The position numbers and the translations under genes were made by a program. The notes below the pieces were generated by a model. It made no database searches. It was not told where the DNA came from and saw only the letters and a list, made by a program, of their open reading frames with translations. 64,000 nucleotides of DNA, taken from NCBI GenBank assembly GCA_016790705.1, contig JAEUOT010000058.1, positions 62,001 to 126,000 of the forward strand. Direction: 5' to 3'. The stretch is from Hydrogenophaga sp. (GTDB lineage: Bacteria > Pseudomonadota > Gammaproteobacteria > Burkholderiales > Burkholderiaceae_C). Positions 52,952 through 63,039 of the stretch are shown here, in pieces. Position 1 is the first letter of the stretch; each line of letters starts with the position of its first letter.

Positions 52952-53938
52952 TTGAATTCCTCTGTTTCCAACGGCCAGTTCGCCGTTCGACATCTTCTGG
53001 TGGATGAAGACTCTGCCGGGCAACGTCTGGACAACTTCCTGTTCCGGGAGCTCAAGGGCGTCCCGAAAACCCACATCTATCGCATCATCCGGTCAGGCGA
53101 GGTCCGGCGCAACAAGGGCAGGATTGGGGCCGATGACCGGGTGGAGGCAGGTGATGTCCTGCGTATTCCGCCAATTCGTCTGTCGGAACGGCCGGCGGAA
53201 AAAGCGGCGATGGCGGTACCGGCCCGCACATTTCCGATTGTTTTCGAGGATGAGGCGTTTCTGGCGCTGGACAAGCCCGCCGGTGTGGCGGTTCACGGGG
53301 GCAGTGGCGTGAGTTCTGGTGTGATCGAGCAGTTGCGCCGGGCGCGTCCGCAGGCCAGGTTTCTGGAATTGGTGCATCGGCTGGATCGAGAAACCAGCGG
53401 ATTGCTGCTGATTGCCAAGAAGAAGAGTGCGCTCAAGGCGCTGCAGGACCAATTTCGAGAGCGAGAAACCGGTAAAACCTATTTGGCATTGGTCAAAGGG
53501 CGTTGGCCGGAACGGCTGAAGGTGCTGGACCAGCCCTTGCACAAATATCTGCTGGCCGACGGCGAGCGCCGGGTCCGGGTGGTCGAGGCCGGTCATCCGG
53601 ATGGCATGCGGTCGGTGACATTGGTGAAGGTGCAGCGGCAACTGCCGGCGCCTCCTGGTGTGGGCGCGGGTAGCCCTGAAGGCATGAGTTTGCTGGAGGT
53701 GACGATCAAGACCGGGCGTACTCACCAGATTCGGGTGCACCTTGCCCATGCCGGTCATCCAATTGCCGGCGACGACAAGTACGGTGATTTTGATCTCAAC
53801 CGGCAATTGGTGCGGACAGGACTGCGCCGTATGTTTCTTCATGCCTGGCGATTGCGTCTGACCCATCCGGTCTCTGGGGAGGCGATGGAGTTACATTCTG
53901 AATTGCCTTTGGAGTTGCAGGCTTGGCTGGATTCCTGA
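52952..53938 (+). CDS. rluC: 23S rRNA pseudouridine synthase RluC
   Basis: A 328-residue enzyme that makes pseudouridines in 23S rRNA. N-terminal S4 domain (about 15-75: GQRLDNFLFRELKGVPKTHIYRIIRSGEVRRN); catalytic Asp in HRLDRETSG near 145; later KTYLALVKG and TGRTHQIRVHLAHAGHPIAGD. The likely start is TTG at 52952. Position next to rne is usual in proteobacteria. Confidence 0.93.
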   Translation: MNSSVSNGQFAVRHLLVDEDSAGQRLDNFLFRELKGVPKTHIYRIIRSGEVRRNKGRIGADDRVEAGDVLRIPPIRLSERPAEKAAMAVPARTFPIVFEDEAFLALDKPAGVAVHGGSGVSSGVIEQLRRARPQARFLELVHRLDRETSGLLLIAKKKSALKALQDQFRERETGKTYLALVKGRWPERLKVLDQPLHKYLLADGERRVRVVEAGHPDGMRSVTLVKVQRQLPAPPGVGAGSPEGMSLLEVTIKTGRTHQIRVHLAHAGHPIAGDDKYGDFDLNRQLVRTGLRRMFLHAWRLRLTHPVSGEAMELHSELPLELQAWLDS

Positions 53939-54014
53939 TTTTTCCATTACAATGCGCTAGGACATCGTTGGGATGTCTTATATCAACGGAAACAACCCGA
54001 TTTAAGGACAATCA

Positions 54015-54326
54015 ATGGCAAGCTATTCCGAACTGATGGCCCAGGCCCAGGCTCTGATGCAACAAGCCGAACAGGCACGCAAGGACGAGTTGTCGTCCGC
54101 TATTGCCGATATCAAGGCCAAGATGAAGCAATACGGCATCACCGTGGCCGATCTCGGTGGCGCCAGCACCGGCGGCGCCAAGAAGCCTGCCAAGTCCAAA
54201 TCCAAGGCCGCCGCAAAATACAAGGGCCCCAATGGCGAGCTGTGGGCGGGTGGTCCTGGCCGCAAACCCGAGTGGGTCCGCGCCGTGCTGGCCTCGGGCA
54301 AGAGCATTGAGGACTACCGTATCTGA
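54015..54326 (+). CDS. H-NS family nucleoid-associated protein
   Basis: A 103-residue full-length H-NS-like protein starting after AAGGACA. The N-terminal helices (ELMAQAQALMQQAEQARKDE, AIADIKAKMKQYGITVADL) oligomerise. A Lys/Ala linker follows. The C-terminal DNA-binding block is KYKGPNGELWAGGPGRKPEWV with the GRKP loop for AT-rich minor grooves. It is followed by a strong terminator, so it is monocistronic. It sits between rluC and the Gph-like gene, which I would expect to be adjacent in relatives. Confidence 0.93.
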   Translation: MASYSELMAQAQALMQQAEQARKDELSSAIADIKAKMKQYGITVADLGGASTGGAKKPAKSKSKAAAKYKGPNGELWAGGPGRKPEWVRAVLASGKSIEDYRI

Positions 54327-54352
54327 CGTTCCTGCGGGACGTTCGAGACGTC

Positions 54353-54377
54353 AAAAGGCACCCGGCGGGTGCCTTTT
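54353..54377 (+). terminator. Terminator of the H-NS gene
   Basis: An 11-base stem AAAAGGCACCC / GGGTGCCTTTT with a three-base loop, symmetrical A and T flanks, directly downstream of the H-NS gene. Confidence 0.9.
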
Positions 54378-54427
54378 GTGTTTTCTGACGCCCCGATAAT
54401 CGGGCGTTTCGATTCTTTGCCGTCTTC

Positions 54428-55087
54428 ATGCGTCCGCGCCAATACGACCTCATTGCCTTCGACTGGGATGGCACCCTGTTCGATTCGACCGCCATCATCG
54501 TCAGGAGCATCCAGGCCGCCGTCCGGGATGTGGGCGGCACGGTCCCCAGCGATGGCGCCGCCAGTTATGTGATCGGCATGGGGCTGATGCAGGCTCTTGC
54601 GCATGCGGCGCCGGATGTGCCTCCCGCGCTGTACCCTCAGCTTGGCGCGCGCTACCGGCACCACTATGCCCTGCACCAGCACGACATCAGTCTGTTTGCC
54701 GGGGTGTTGCCGATGCTTTCTGATCTCCGCTCACGCCATCACTGGCTGACCGTCGCGACGGGGAAAAGCCGACGTGGTCTTGACGAGGCTCTGCATGCGG
54801 TCGAGCTGCAGGGCATGTTCGATGGCTCGCGCACAGCCGATGAGACGGCCGGCAAGCCCAGTCCGCTGATGCTGGAGCAACTGATGCGTGAGTTCGGCGT
54901 CGACCCGTCGCGCACGCTGATGGTCGGTGACACCACGCATGACCTGCAGATGGCGGTCAATGCGGGTTGCGCCAGTGTGGGCGTGAGCTACGGGGCGCAT
55001 GAACCCGACGCCTTTGCCGACTTGTCACCGCAGTTCGTGGCGCACTCGGTGCGCGATCTGCACGGCTGGTTGCTGGCCAACGCCTGA
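54428..55087 (+). CDS. HAD-family hydrolase, phosphoglycolate-phosphatase-like
   Basis: A 219-residue HAD phosphatase: nucleophile Asp in AFDWDGTLFDS (10-20), the helical cap domain (about 20-85), VATGKSRRGLD near 113, KPSPLMLEQLM near 142 and VGDTTHDLQMA near 165. The usual substrate of this subgroup is 2-phosphoglycolate, but related members act on other phosphates. It starts 51 bases after the H-NS terminator; the Rieske and peptidase genes follow closely. Confidence 0.87.
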   Translation: MRPRQYDLIAFDWDGTLFDSTAIIVRSIQAAVRDVGGTVPSDGAASYVIGMGLMQALAHAAPDVPPALYPQLGARYRHHYALHQHDISLFAGVLPMLSDLRSRHHWLTVATGKSRRGLDEALHAVELQGMFDGSRTADETAGKPSPLMLEQLMREFGVDPSRTLMVGDTTHDLQMAVNAGCASVGVSYGAHEPDAFADLSPQFVAHSVRDLHGWLLANA

Positions 55088-55098
55088 AGTCTTCTCGC

Positions 55099-55476
55099 AT
55101 GTCCGACATCCCCTCCGATCTTCAGCCGCTGTGCAACGGCCGCGAGCTGCTCGACAGCGGACAGGCGGTGCCTTTCGACCTGATGTACGGCGGCCAGACC
55201 TGCCGGGCGTTTGCGATCCGGTTCCAGGGGCAGGCATATGCCTATCTCAACCGATGCTCCCATGTCGCGATGGAGATGGACTGGCAGCCCAATCGCTTCT
55301 TTGACGATACGGGGCGCTGGCTGCTGTGCTCGACCCACGGGGCGGTGTACGAGCCGTCGACGGGTGCCTGCCGCAGCGGTCCCTGTCGCGGCGGGCTGGT
55401 CGCGGTACCGGTGACGGAGCGCGATGGCGTCGTGTACTGGCATGCACAATATCCCTTCGCGCCACTGGCGTTTTGA
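55099..55476 (+). CDS. Rieske [2Fe-2S] protein
   Basis: A 125-residue single-domain Rieske protein. The cluster ligands are in NRCSHVAMEMD (about 51-61) and LLCSTHGAVYEP (about 75-86), i.e. CxH and CxxH with the usual spacing. Small soluble Rieske proteins act as electron carriers; no partner oxygenase is nearby. It lies 11 bases after the Gph-like gene and 14 before the peptidase gene, so the three are probably one operon. Confidence 0.88.
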   Translation: MSDIPSDLQPLCNGRELLDSGQAVPFDLMYGGQTCRAFAIRFQGQAYAYLNRCSHVAMEMDWQPNRFFDDTGRWLLCSTHGAVYEPSTGACRSGPCRGGLVAVPVTERDGVVYWHAQYPFAPLAF

Positions 55477-55490
55477 CCGACTCTTTTTCG

Positions 55491-56504
55491 ATGAACGACG
55501 ACACCCCCGAATCGCCCGGAACACCTCCCGCTGCAGCCACGGCGACGACACCAGCTTCAGAGCCTCCTCGCAAGGAGGGAGGCTGGGAGAGGGAGACGAT
55601 CGAGAAGCTGGTGTTTGCCACGCTGCGAGAGCAGCAATCGGCGCGCCGCTGGAAGCTGGTGTTCCGGCTGTTCTGGCTGGCTTTGGTTGGCGCTCTGGTC
55701 TGGTGGGCGGTCAGGCAGGCCGAAGGCCCTGTGCCGGTGAGCAAGCCTCACACCGCGCTTATCGAAATCCGCGGTGAGATCGCGGCGGGGGCGAGTGCCA
55801 GTGCCGACAACGTCCTGGGGTCCTTGCGCACGGCATTCGAGGATGATGGCGCTCAGGCCATTGTGCTGCTGATCGATTCGCCCGGCGGGAGCCCGGTGCA
55901 GGCGGGCATCATCAATGACGAGATCAACCGTCTGCGGGCCATTCATCAGAAGAAGGTGTACGCGGTGGTGGAAGAGACATGCGCGTCGGCAGCCTATTAC
56001 ATCGCGTCAGCGGCCGACGCGATCTACGTCGACAAGGCCAGCCTGGTCGGCAGCATTGGCGTGTTGATGGATGGCTTTGGATTCACCGGCCTGATGGACA
56101 AGCTGGGCATTGAGCGGCGACTGATGGTGGCGGGCCAGAACAAAGGCATGCTGGACCCGTTCAGTCCGCAGGACGCCTCGCAGAAGGCCTACATCCAGGC
56201 GATGCTCGGCGAGATCCACGCGCAGTTCATCGCGGTGGTCAAAAAAGGCCGGGGCGACCGTTTGAAGGAGACGCCCGACACATTCACCGGTCTGGTCTGG
56301 AGTGGTCAACAGGCTGTGGCCATGGGGTTGGCCGACGGGCTGGGCAGTCTCGATTCCGTGGCCCGTGACGTTGTCAAGGCAGAAGACATCGTGGATTACA
56401 CGCAGCGCGAGAACGTAGGCTTGCGCCTGGCTCGCGAACTGGGCGTGCACATGGGTGAAGGGGCCTTCAAGGCTGCGCGCCGCGCCGGCGTCGAATTCCG
56501 TTGA
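55491..56504 (+). CDS. sppA: S49-family signal peptide peptidase (SppA-like)
   Basis: A 337-residue membrane-anchored serine peptidase. About 40 disordered residues precede a membrane helix (about 55-76, [15 protein letters not shown]). The single S49 domain shows [20 protein letters not shown], the serine block [14 protein letters not shown] and the general-base lysine region [19 protein letters not shown]. It degrades cleaved signal peptides in the membrane. Confidence 0.88.
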   Translation: MNDDTPESPGTPPAAATATTPASEPPRKEGGWERETIEKLVFATLREQQSARRWKLVFRLFWLALVGALVWWAVRQAEGPVPVSKPHTALIEIRGEIAAGASASADNVLGSLRTAFEDDGAQAIVLLIDSPGGSPVQAGIINDEINRLRAIHQKKVYAVVEETCASAAYYIASAADAIYVDKASLVGSIGVLMDGFGFTGLMDKLGIERRLMVAGQNKGMLDPFSPQDASQKAYIQAMLGEIHAQFIAVVKKGRGDRLKETPDTFTGLVWSGQQAVAMGLADGLGSLDSVARDVVKAEDIVDYTQRENVGLRLARELGVHMGEGAFKAARRAGVEFR

Positions 56505-56532
56505 TTGTGAAATTTCCAGAAAAGGACTTGTG

Positions 56533-57408
56533 ATGCGTATCCAGAAGGCTGTTTTTCCCGTCGGAGGACTCGGCACCCGTTTCCTGCCCGCGACCAAGGC
56601 GATTCCCAAGGAAATGCTGCCGGTGGTGGACAAGCCGTTGATCCAGTACGCCGTCGAGGAGGCGTACTCTGCAGGCATTCGCCAAATGATCTTCATCACC
56701 GGGCGCCACAAGCGCGCCATCGGCGACCACTTTGATGCGGCCTTTGAGCTGGAATACGAGCTGGAGCGGGGCAACAAGACCGAACTGCTGCAGATCGTGC
56801 ACGCGATCAAGCCGGACGACATGGACTGTGTCTTCATTCGCCAGCCCCGGCCGCTGGGGCTCGGACATGCGGTGTTGTGTGCCGAGAAAGTGGTGGGCCA
56901 GGAGCCGTTCGCCGTGCTGTTGGCCGATGACCTGATGGTGGGGCGTCCGGGAGGGCCGACGGTGCTGGAGCAGATGGTCAGGGCCTACGAGCGGTCGCCC
57001 GGCACGGTGCTCGCCGTCCAGGATGTGCCGCGTGAGGAAACGCGTCGCTACGGTGTGGTGGACGTGCGCGGCGTCAACGAATCGGTTGCCGAAGTGTTCG
57101 GCATGGTGGAGAAGCCTGTGCCCGAGGTGGCGCCGTCGACGCTGGCAGTGGCCGGGCGCTATGTGTTGACCCCCGGGGTTTTCGAGAGCATTCGTCGCCA
57201 GCCGCGCGGGGCCGGCGGCGAGATCCAGTTGACCGACGGCATCGCTGCGCTCATCGGAACCGAAAAGGTGTTCGCTTACCGCTATGAGGGCAAGCGCTAC
57301 GACTGCGGCAGCAAGGAAGGGTTCCTGCAAGCGACCATCGATCTGGCGCTGGCGGACCCGGAACTGAGCGGTGCCGTGCGCAGCCACATGCAGGCCGCGC
57401 TGGCCTGA
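56533..57408 (+). CDS. galU: UTP-glucose-1-phosphate uridylyltransferase
   Basis: A 291-residue enzyme making UDP-glucose for polysaccharides and lipopolysaccharide. The nucleotide-binding start is [41 protein letters not shown] and [18 protein letters not shown] near the end are family blocks. The start at 56533 follows AAAGGA. It ends 14 bases from the convergent RsmI-like gene. Confidence 0.96.
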   Translation: MRIQKAVFPVGGLGTRFLPATKAIPKEMLPVVDKPLIQYAVEEAYSAGIRQMIFITGRHKRAIGDHFDAAFELEYELERGNKTELLQIVHAIKPDDMDCVFIRQPRPLGLGHAVLCAEKVVGQEPFAVLLADDLMVGRPGGPTVLEQMVRAYERSPGTVLAVQDVPREETRRYGVVDVRGVNESVAEVFGMVEKPVPEVAPSTLAVAGRYVLTPGVFESIRRQPRGAGGEIQLTDGIAALIGTEKVFAYRYEGKRYDCGSKEGFLQATIDLALADPELSGAVRSHMQAALA

Positions 57409-57421
57409 TCCCGAGGCGCGA

Positions 57422-58222
57422 TCAACGACCGATCAGGAAGACGGCAGGCAGGTCCATCGGCAAGGTGGCCGCCAGCTTGCCAGACTGCCAGGTGGCTTGC
57501 GTCGCGCTGCGCGTGCGCTGCTGGGGCAATCCCAGCCCACATGACACCGCCAGCCGTGTGGTCGGCTGAAGACACTGCAGCAAGGATTGCAGCAGGGCGG
57601 CATTGCGGTAGGGGGTTTCGATCAGGATCTGGGTCTGGCCGGTCCTGAGCGCATGTGCCTCCAGTTCCTTGAGGCGCCGTGACCGCTGTGCGGGTTCCTG
57701 CGGTACGTAACCGACGAAGGCGAAGTCCTGGCCGTGCAGGCCACTGGCAGCCAGTGCCAGCATCAACGAAACCGGTCCGGTCAGGGGCTGTACCTCGACA
57801 CCCAAGCTGTGTGCCGCTCGCACGATCGAGCTGCCGGGGTCGGCGATGGCCGGCATGCCGGCTTCGCTGATCAGCCCCATGTCCTGGCCGGACAACAGCG
57901 GCGCCAGCATGGCGCGCGTACGGGCTTCGTCCGTTCGAGGGTCGTGGTCGCCCTTTTTGTGCATCTGGCGCGGAAGTTCGACGATCTGCTGTGCCTGCAG
58001 CGGACTGCTCAAGGGGCATACCGTGCCTACCCGTTTGAGAAAGGCGCGGGCGCTTTTGGCGTTTTCCGCGATCCAGTGGGACAGCCGTGCGGACACCGCG
58101 AGCGTGTCGCCCGGCAACAGCAGGTCAATCGACGCTGCCGGCTGATCATCGGGGATGCACCCGAAATCCAGGGGGGTGGGCACCAGGTAGAGCGTGCCGC
58201 GAGGCGAGGATGGCGTGTTCAC
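57422..58222 (-). CDS. RsmI-like tetrapyrrole-methylase-fold SAM methyltransferase
   Basis: A 266-residue methyltransferase of the RsmI (16S rRNA 2'-O-methylation) fold: a start GTLYLVPTPLDFGCIPD instead of the RsmI consensus, DMGLISEAGMPAIADPGSSIVRAAH (about 113-137, the cofactor loop) and LIETPYRNAALL near 202. It is shorter and divergent from bona fide RsmI, so the substrate is open. The GTG start overlaps the maf stop. Confidence 0.8.
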   Translation of the reverse strand: MNTPSSPRGTLYLVPTPLDFGCIPDDQPAASIDLLLPGDTLAVSARLSHWIAENAKSARAFLKRVGTVCPLSSPLQAQQIVELPRQMHKKGDHDPRTDEARTRAMLAPLLSGQDMGLISEAGMPAIADPGSSIVRAAHSLGVEVQPLTGPVSLMLALAASGLHGQDFAFVGYVPQEPAQRSRRLKELEAHALRTGQTQILIETPYRNAALLQSLLQCLQPTTRLAVSCGLGLPQQRTRSATQATWQSGKLAATLPMDLPAVFLIGR

Positions 58223-58833
58223 AGGATGGATATGCCAGCGGCGCGCAGCATGTGACAGGTGCGGATCAGGGGCAGGCCGACCAAGGCACTTGGATCGTCG
58301 TTGTCAATGCGGGCCAGGAGTGCAATTCCGAGTCCTTCGCTTTTTGCGCTGCCGGCGCAGTCGTAGGGCTGTTCGGTTTGCAGGTAGCGTTCGATCTCGG
58401 CATCGTCGAGGGTCCGGAACACCACCCGCACGGGTGCGAGGTCGAGCTGCTCGAACCCGGTAGCTGCGCAGACGACCGCCACTGCCGTCTGGAACACCAC
58501 CGTACGGCCGCTCATGCGTCTGAGCTGGGCGATTGCGCGCTCGTGGGTGCCCGGCTTTCCCAAAGGTTCGCCGTCCAGATCCGCCACCTGATCGCTGCCG
58601 ATCACCACGGCCTGTGGGTGGCGCTGCGCCACTTCGCGTGCCTTGGCCAATGCAAGGCGGCGGGCCAATGCGACCGGGGTTTCCCCGGGCAAGGGGGTTT
58701 CATCGACTGCGGGTGCGTCTGTGTCGAACGGCAGGCGAAGCCGCATGAGCAACTCGCGGCGGTAGCGGGAGGTGGATCCCAGGATGAGGGAGCGCGGAGC
58801 GTCTTGCGAGCGCGGGAGGGGCGGGGTGGTCAT
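58219..58833 (-). CDS. maf: Maf-like nucleotide pyrophosphatase
   Basis: A 204-residue enzyme that hydrolyses non-canonical nucleoside triphosphates. STSRYRRELLMRL (about 18-30) is the substrate loop; VDETPLPGETP, ALAKAREVA and VIGSDQVADLDG near 73 follow, then CAGSAKSEGLG near 163. The start at 58833 is preferred over longer frames because it opens directly on the domain. Divergent from yceD by 48 bases. Confidence 0.92.
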   Translation of the reverse strand: MTTPPLPRSQDAPRSLILGSTSRYRRELLMRLRLPFDTDAPAVDETPLPGETPVALARRLALAKAREVAQRHPQAVVIGSDQVADLDGEPLGKPGTHERAIAQLRRMSGRTVVFQTAVAVVCAATGFEQLDLAPVRVVFRTLDDAEIERYLQTEQPYDCAGSAKSEGLGIALLARIDNDDPSALVGLPLIRTCHMLRAAGISIL

Positions 58834-58881
58834 GGCCCTATTGTCTGCGGCTTCCGACATGCCATCCCGTACACTGCCGGC

Positions 58882-59448
58882 ATGATGAGAGCCGCTGCCA
58901 AGTCCTGGAACCTCGGTCGTTTTGATGTCCGTGCTTTTGCTGAATCTGGCGCCGCGATGGAGGGTGAGGAAAGGCTGGACGCTTTCGAGCGGCTGACCGA
59001 TGAACGCCATGCCGACGGCGAGGCGGATCCCGTAGTCCGTTGGGCGGTACGAGGTGAAATGCGTTCCGGCACTGCGGGGCAGGCGTCGGTCTGGCTGCAT
59101 CTGCAGACCTGGCTGGACATGCCGGTCGCTTGTCAGCGCTGCCTCGGGGCGGTGACGATCCCGCTGGAAGTTGACCGTTGGTTCCGGTTTGTCGCAGACG
59201 AGGCGACTGCTGAGGCCCAGGACGACGAGAGTGACGAGGATGTTCTGGCGCTGGAGCCCAGGCCGGATCTTCTGGCACTGATCGAGGATGAATTGCTGAT
59301 GGCCATTCCTCTGGTGCCCATGCATGAGGAATGCCCGCAGCCGTTGAGCAGTCAGGGGTTGTCTCCCTCTGAAGGGCGTGACCCGCCCCCCGAAGCCGTC
59401 AGACCCCATCCGTTCGCCGAGTTGTCTCGGCTCAAGAAGCAGGGCTGA
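58882..59448 (+). CDS. yceD: YceD/DUF177 protein
   Basis: A 188-residue protein of the DUF177 family, which almost always precedes rpmF. It shows the metal-site pair VACQRCLGAV near 83 and the acidic stretch DDESDEDVLAL near 112. In plants and bacteria relatives are involved in 23S rRNA accumulation. A second ATG lies one codon after the first. The rpmF promoter follows its stop. Confidence 0.9.
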   Translation: MMRAAAKSWNLGRFDVRAFAESGAAMEGEERLDAFERLTDERHADGEADPVVRWAVRGEMRSGTAGQASVWLHLQTWLDMPVACQRCLGAVTIPLEVDRWFRFVADEATAEAQDDESDEDVLALEPRPDLLALIEDELLMAIPLVPMHEECPQPLSSQGLSPSEGRDPPPEAVRPHPFAELSRLKKQG

Positions 59449-59455
59449 AGTCCAT

Positions 59456-59484
59456 TTGCCGGGGTCTTGGCTTCAGGCTATAAT
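59456..59484 (+). promoter_or_regulatory. rpmF-plsX-fab promoter
   Basis: TTGCCG (59456-59461) and a perfect TATAAT (59479-59484) are 17 bases apart, just after yceD and about 130 bases upstream of rpmF. This is the best sigma-70 match noticed in the window. Confidence 0.8.
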
Positions 59485-59616
59485 CCTTGGCTTTGCGCTG
59501 CCGCCCGAATGAGCGGGCAGGATGGCGGGTAAACGTTTCGACGGGTGTTTGTTGCCCCCGTTGAAGTCGCTCCCGGATCGGCGCAGCCCTACCAACACCG
59601 ATTTCAGGAGCCCACC

Positions 59617-59799
59617 ATGGCCGTCCAGCAAAACAAGAAGTCCCCCTCCAAGCGCGGCATGCACCGTTCGCACAACGCCCTGACGGTGCCCGGCATTGCT
59701 GTCGAACCCACCACCGGTGAAACCCACCTGCGCCACCACATCAGCCCCAATGGCTTTTACCGTGGCCGTCAGGTTCTGAAGAACAAATCCGAAGCCTGA
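59617..59799 (+). CDS. rpmF: 50S ribosomal protein L32
   Basis: A 60-residue ribosomal protein starting after [24 protein letters not shown], then [20 protein letters not shown]. It lacks the zinc cysteines of the C+ form. A terminator follows, so it can be made in excess over the fab genes. Confidence 0.97.
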   Translation: MAVQQNKKSPSKRGMHRSHNALTVPGIAVEPTTGETHLRHHISPNGFYRGRQVLKNKSEA

Positions 59800-59864
59800 T
59801 CGCTCGGCGGGCCGTGGCCTGCCGTGCCCGAGTGTCAGGGGTGTCGACCCTTGTCCAGGTACAG

Positions 59865-59895
59865 GCCCGCATGAAACCCATGCGGGCTTTTTTTC
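59865..59895 (+). terminator. Terminator/attenuator between rpmF and plsX
   Basis: An eight-base stem GCCCGCAT / ATGCGGGC with a seven-base loop and a run of seven T, between rpmF and plsX. Confidence 0.9.
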
Positions 59896-59938
59896 TTGCC
59901 GGTGGTGACCTCCCGGTCGCCCGCATCGGGACACAGAA

Positions 59939-61000
59939 ATGATTACCGTCGCCGTGGATTGCATGGGTGGGGACGTCGGACCGGCGACCACCTTGCCGGC
60001 CTGCGCGGCCTTTCTTGCCAGTCACCCGCAGGCGCAGCTTTTGCTCGTGGGTCAGCCGGAGGCGTTCAAGCCCTGGCCGCAGCTGCTCAACAACGTGCGC
60101 TGCCAGGTCGTGCCAGCGACCGAGGTGGTTGCCATGGACGATCCGGTTGAAGTTGCGATGCGCAAGAAGAAGGATTCTTCGATGCGCGTGGCGATCCAGC
60201 AGGTCAAGGATGGCGCAGCGCACGCCGCTGTCTCGGCTGGCAACACCGGGGCATTGATGGCGATTTCCCGCTATCTGCTCAAGACAATGGAGGGCATCGA
60301 CCGCCCAGCCATTGCCAGTCAGATGCCCAATGCACAGGGTGGTGCGACCACAGTGCTGGATCTCGGCGCCAATGTGGATTGCACCGCCGAACACCTGTTG
60401 CAGTTCGCGGTCATGGGGTCCGCGTTGGTGGTGGCGATCACCGGCCGAGAGGAGCCAACCGTGGGGTTGCTCAACGTCGGAGAAGAGGTCATCAAAGGCA
60501 GCGAAGTGATCAAGCAGGCGGGCGTTCTGTTGCGAAATGCTGCCAACACCGGCGATCTGAACTTTTTCGGTAATGTCGAAGGCAACGACATTTTCAAGGG
60601 AACGACCGACATCGTGGTCTGCGACGGCTTCGTCGGCAACGTGGCTCTCAAGGCAAGCGAAGGGCTCGCGACGATGATCGGTGGTTTCATCAAGGCAGAG
60701 TTTTCGCGCAGCATCTTTACCAAAATGGGGGCCTTGTTTGCCTATCCGGTGATATCTGCATTCAAAAAACGCATGGACTACCGGCGATACAACGGTGCGG
60801 CGCTGCTGGGTCTGCGCGGTCTGGTGTTCAAGAGCCACGGGTCGGCCGACGCTTTCGCGTTTGAGCAGGCCCTGGCCCGGGCTTATGATGCGGCCCACAA
60901 TCAACTGCTCGAAAAGGTCCGGGAGCGCATTGCCCATGCCGCGCCCCTGATCCACCCGGAAGACGTTCCGAGCGACCTCAAGAGCATTCCGACGATCTGA
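59939..61000 (+). CDS. plsX: Acyl-ACP:phosphate acyltransferase
   Basis: A 353-residue peripheral membrane enzyme that makes acyl-phosphate for phospholipid synthesis. Blocks: [12 protein letters not shown] (4-15), [10 protein letters not shown] near 99, [16 protein letters not shown] near 180 and [10 protein letters not shown] near 234. It starts the fab cluster, 18 bases before fabH. Confidence 0.95.
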   Translation: MITVAVDCMGGDVGPATTLPACAAFLASHPQAQLLLVGQPEAFKPWPQLLNNVRCQVVPATEVVAMDDPVEVAMRKKKDSSMRVAIQQVKDGAAHAAVSAGNTGALMAISRYLLKTMEGIDRPAIASQMPNAQGGATTVLDLGANVDCTAEHLLQFAVMGSALVVAITGREEPTVGLLNVGEEVIKGSEVIKQAGVLLRNAANTGDLNFFGNVEGNDIFKGTTDIVVCDGFVGNVALKASEGLATMIGGFIKAEFSRSIFTKMGALFAYPVISAFKKRMDYRRYNGAALLGLRGLVFKSHGSADAFAFEQALARAYDAAHNQLLEKVRERIAHAAPLIHPEDVPSDLKSIPTI

Positions 61001-61017
61001 GTTCCCTCCCGCACCGC

Positions 61018-61995
61018 ATGACACGTTTTGCCCGTATCACAGGCACCGGCAGCTGCCTGCCCCCACAGCGCCTGACCAATGCCGACATGGTGGAGCGGCT
61101 GGCGGCGCAGGGTGTTGAAACCAGTGACGAGTGGATTGTCGAACGCACCGGAATCCGTGCCCGTCACTTCGTCGGAGATGGCACTTTCTCCAGCGATCTT
61201 GCCGCTGATGCCTGTCGCAAGGCGATGGAAGCGGCCCGCGTCGCGCCGGCCGACATTGATCTGATCATCGTCGCCACGTCGACACCCGATATGGTGTTCC
61301 CGTCGACGGCGGCCATCCTGCAGCACAAGCTGGGCATCGCTGGCTGCCCGGTTTTTGATGTTCAGGCGGTTTGCAGCGGATTCATCTACGCGCTGACCGT
61401 CGCTGACGCGATGATCCGAACCGGCACGGCCCACAAGGCGCTGGTGGTGGGTGCAGAGGTGTTCTCCCGGCTGCTGGATTTCAATGACCGGACCACCTGC
61501 GTGCTTTTTGGCGACGGCGCAGGTGCCGTGGTGCTGGAGGCCAGTGACCAGCCAGGGATTCTGTCCACCGACATCCATGCCGATGGCAAGCACGTGGGCA
61601 TTCTTTGCGTGCCTGGCCACGTCAGCGGGGGCCAGATTCTGGGCGATCCGCTGCTCAAGATGGACGGTCAGGCGGTGTTCAAACTGGCTGTTGGTGTGCT
61701 GGAGGAGACTGCCCGCGCTGCACTGGCCAAGGCAGGTCGCAGCGCATCCGATATCGACTGGCTGATTCCGCATCAGGCGAACATCCGCATCATGTCTGGC
61801 ACGGCACGCAAGCTCAGACTGCCGATGGACAAGGTGGTGGTCACGGTCGACCAGCATGGCAATACCTCGGCGGCTTCGATACCGCTGGCACTGGACCATG
61901 CCGTCCGGCAGGGGCAGGTCAAGAAGGGAGACACCCTGCTGCTCGAAGGTGTCGGCGGCGGCTTCACCTGGGGCTCCGTCCTGCTCGATTTCTGA
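61018..61995 (+). CDS. fabH: 3-oxoacyl-ACP synthase III
   Basis: A 325-residue condensing enzyme that starts fatty-acid chains. Catalytic cysteine in [12 protein letters not shown] near 118-129, histidine in PHQANIRIM near 251-259 and asparagine in [13 protein letters not shown] near 281-293. Begins with the family sequence [15 protein letters not shown]. Confidence 0.96.
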   Translation: MTRFARITGTGSCLPPQRLTNADMVERLAAQGVETSDEWIVERTGIRARHFVGDGTFSSDLAADACRKAMEAARVAPADIDLIIVATSTPDMVFPSTAAILQHKLGIAGCPVFDVQAVCSGFIYALTVADAMIRTGTAHKALVVGAEVFSRLLDFNDRTTCVLFGDGAGAVVLEASDQPGILSTDIHADGKHVGILCVPGHVSGGQILGDPLLKMDGQAVFKLAVGVLEETARAALAKAGRSASDIDWLIPHQANIRIMSGTARKLRLPMDKVVVTVDQHGNTSAASIPLALDHAVRQGQVKKGDTLLLEGVGGGFTWGSVLLDF

Positions 61996-62058
61996 GGGCC
62001 TCGCCGACCCGCGAGCGCCTCTTACTTTCTCTCCGATCGCTCATCGTTGGAACCGTCC

Positions 62059-63009
62059 ATGACCGCATTCGCATTTGTTTTTCCCGGCCAGGGCTCGCAG
62101 TCCGTCGGCATGCTCGATGCCTGGGGGGATCACCCCGAAGTCCTCCGTGCTGTTCAGGAAGCGTCCGATTCGCTGGGTGAGGACGTGGGGCGCCTGATCA
62201 AGGAAGGTCCCAAGGAGACCCTTGCGCTGACCACCAACACCCAGCCGGTAATGCTGGTGGCTGGCGTGGCTGCATGGCGGGTCTGGCGTGCCGAAGGCGG
62301 CGCCTTGCCAGCGGTTGTGGCTGGACATTCCTTGGGTGAGTACAGCGCCTTGGTCGCGTCTGGCGTGCTCACGCTGGCGCAGGCTGCGCCGCTGGTGCGC
62401 TTTCGCGCAGCGGCCATGCAGGAAGCGGTGCCGGTGGGAACGGGGGCCATGGCTGCCATCCTGGGCATGGACGCCGACAGGGTGAAAGCCGGGTGTGCCG
62501 AGGCTCAGGCCGCCTTCGCTGCAGGCAGTGGCGAGGTGGTGGAGGCCGTCAACTTCAACGATCCCGCGCAGACCGTGATCGCCGGCAGCAAGGCCGCAGT
62601 CGAGAAGGCCTGCGAGTTGCTCAAGGCCAACGGAGCCAAACGCGCGCTGCCGTTGCCGGTGTCGGCGCCGTTCCACTCCAGCCTCATGAAGCCCGCCGCC
62701 GACAAGCTGCGCGAGCGACTGGCTGAGACGACTTTCGCCACGCCGCAGATCCCGGTGGTCAACAACATCGATGTGGCTGTGGAGGCCGATGCCGATCGCA
62801 TCCGCGATGCGCTGTACCGCCAGGCGTTTGGCCCGGTGCGCTGGGTCGAGTGCGTGCAGGCCATCAAGGCCCGTGGCATCACCACTCTGGTGGAATGTGG
62901 CCCCGGCAAAGTGCTTGCGGGCATGACCAAGCGCATCGATGTCGAACTGACTGGTGCCCCGCTGTTTGACCCTGCCTCGCTGGTCGAAGCGAAGGCCTTG
63001 CTGGCCTGA
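62059..63009 (+). CDS. fabD: Malonyl-CoA:ACP transacylase
   Basis: A 316-residue enzyme that loads malonate on ACP. FVFPGQGSQSVGML opens it, the serine nucleophile is in VVAGHSLGEYSALV near 92, and PLPVSAPFHSSLM near 203 holds the catalytic histidine. The ATG at 62059 is chosen as it opens the domain; an in-frame start four codons earlier is possible. Confidence 0.96.
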   Translation: MTAFAFVFPGQGSQSVGMLDAWGDHPEVLRAVQEASDSLGEDVGRLIKEGPKETLALTTNTQPVMLVAGVAAWRVWRAEGGALPAVVAGHSLGEYSALVASGVLTLAQAAPLVRFRAAAMQEAVPVGTGAMAAILGMDADRVKAGCAEAQAAFAAGSGEVVEAVNFNDPAQTVIAGSKAAVEKACELLKANGAKRALPLPVSAPFHSSLMKPAADKLRERLAETTFATPQIPVVNNIDVAVEADADRIRDALYRQAFGPVRWVECVQAIKARGITTLVECGPGKVLAGMTKRIDVELTGAPLFDPASLVEAKALLA

Positions 63010-63039
63010 CCGCCGGCGACACAGAACAAGGAGACCCGA

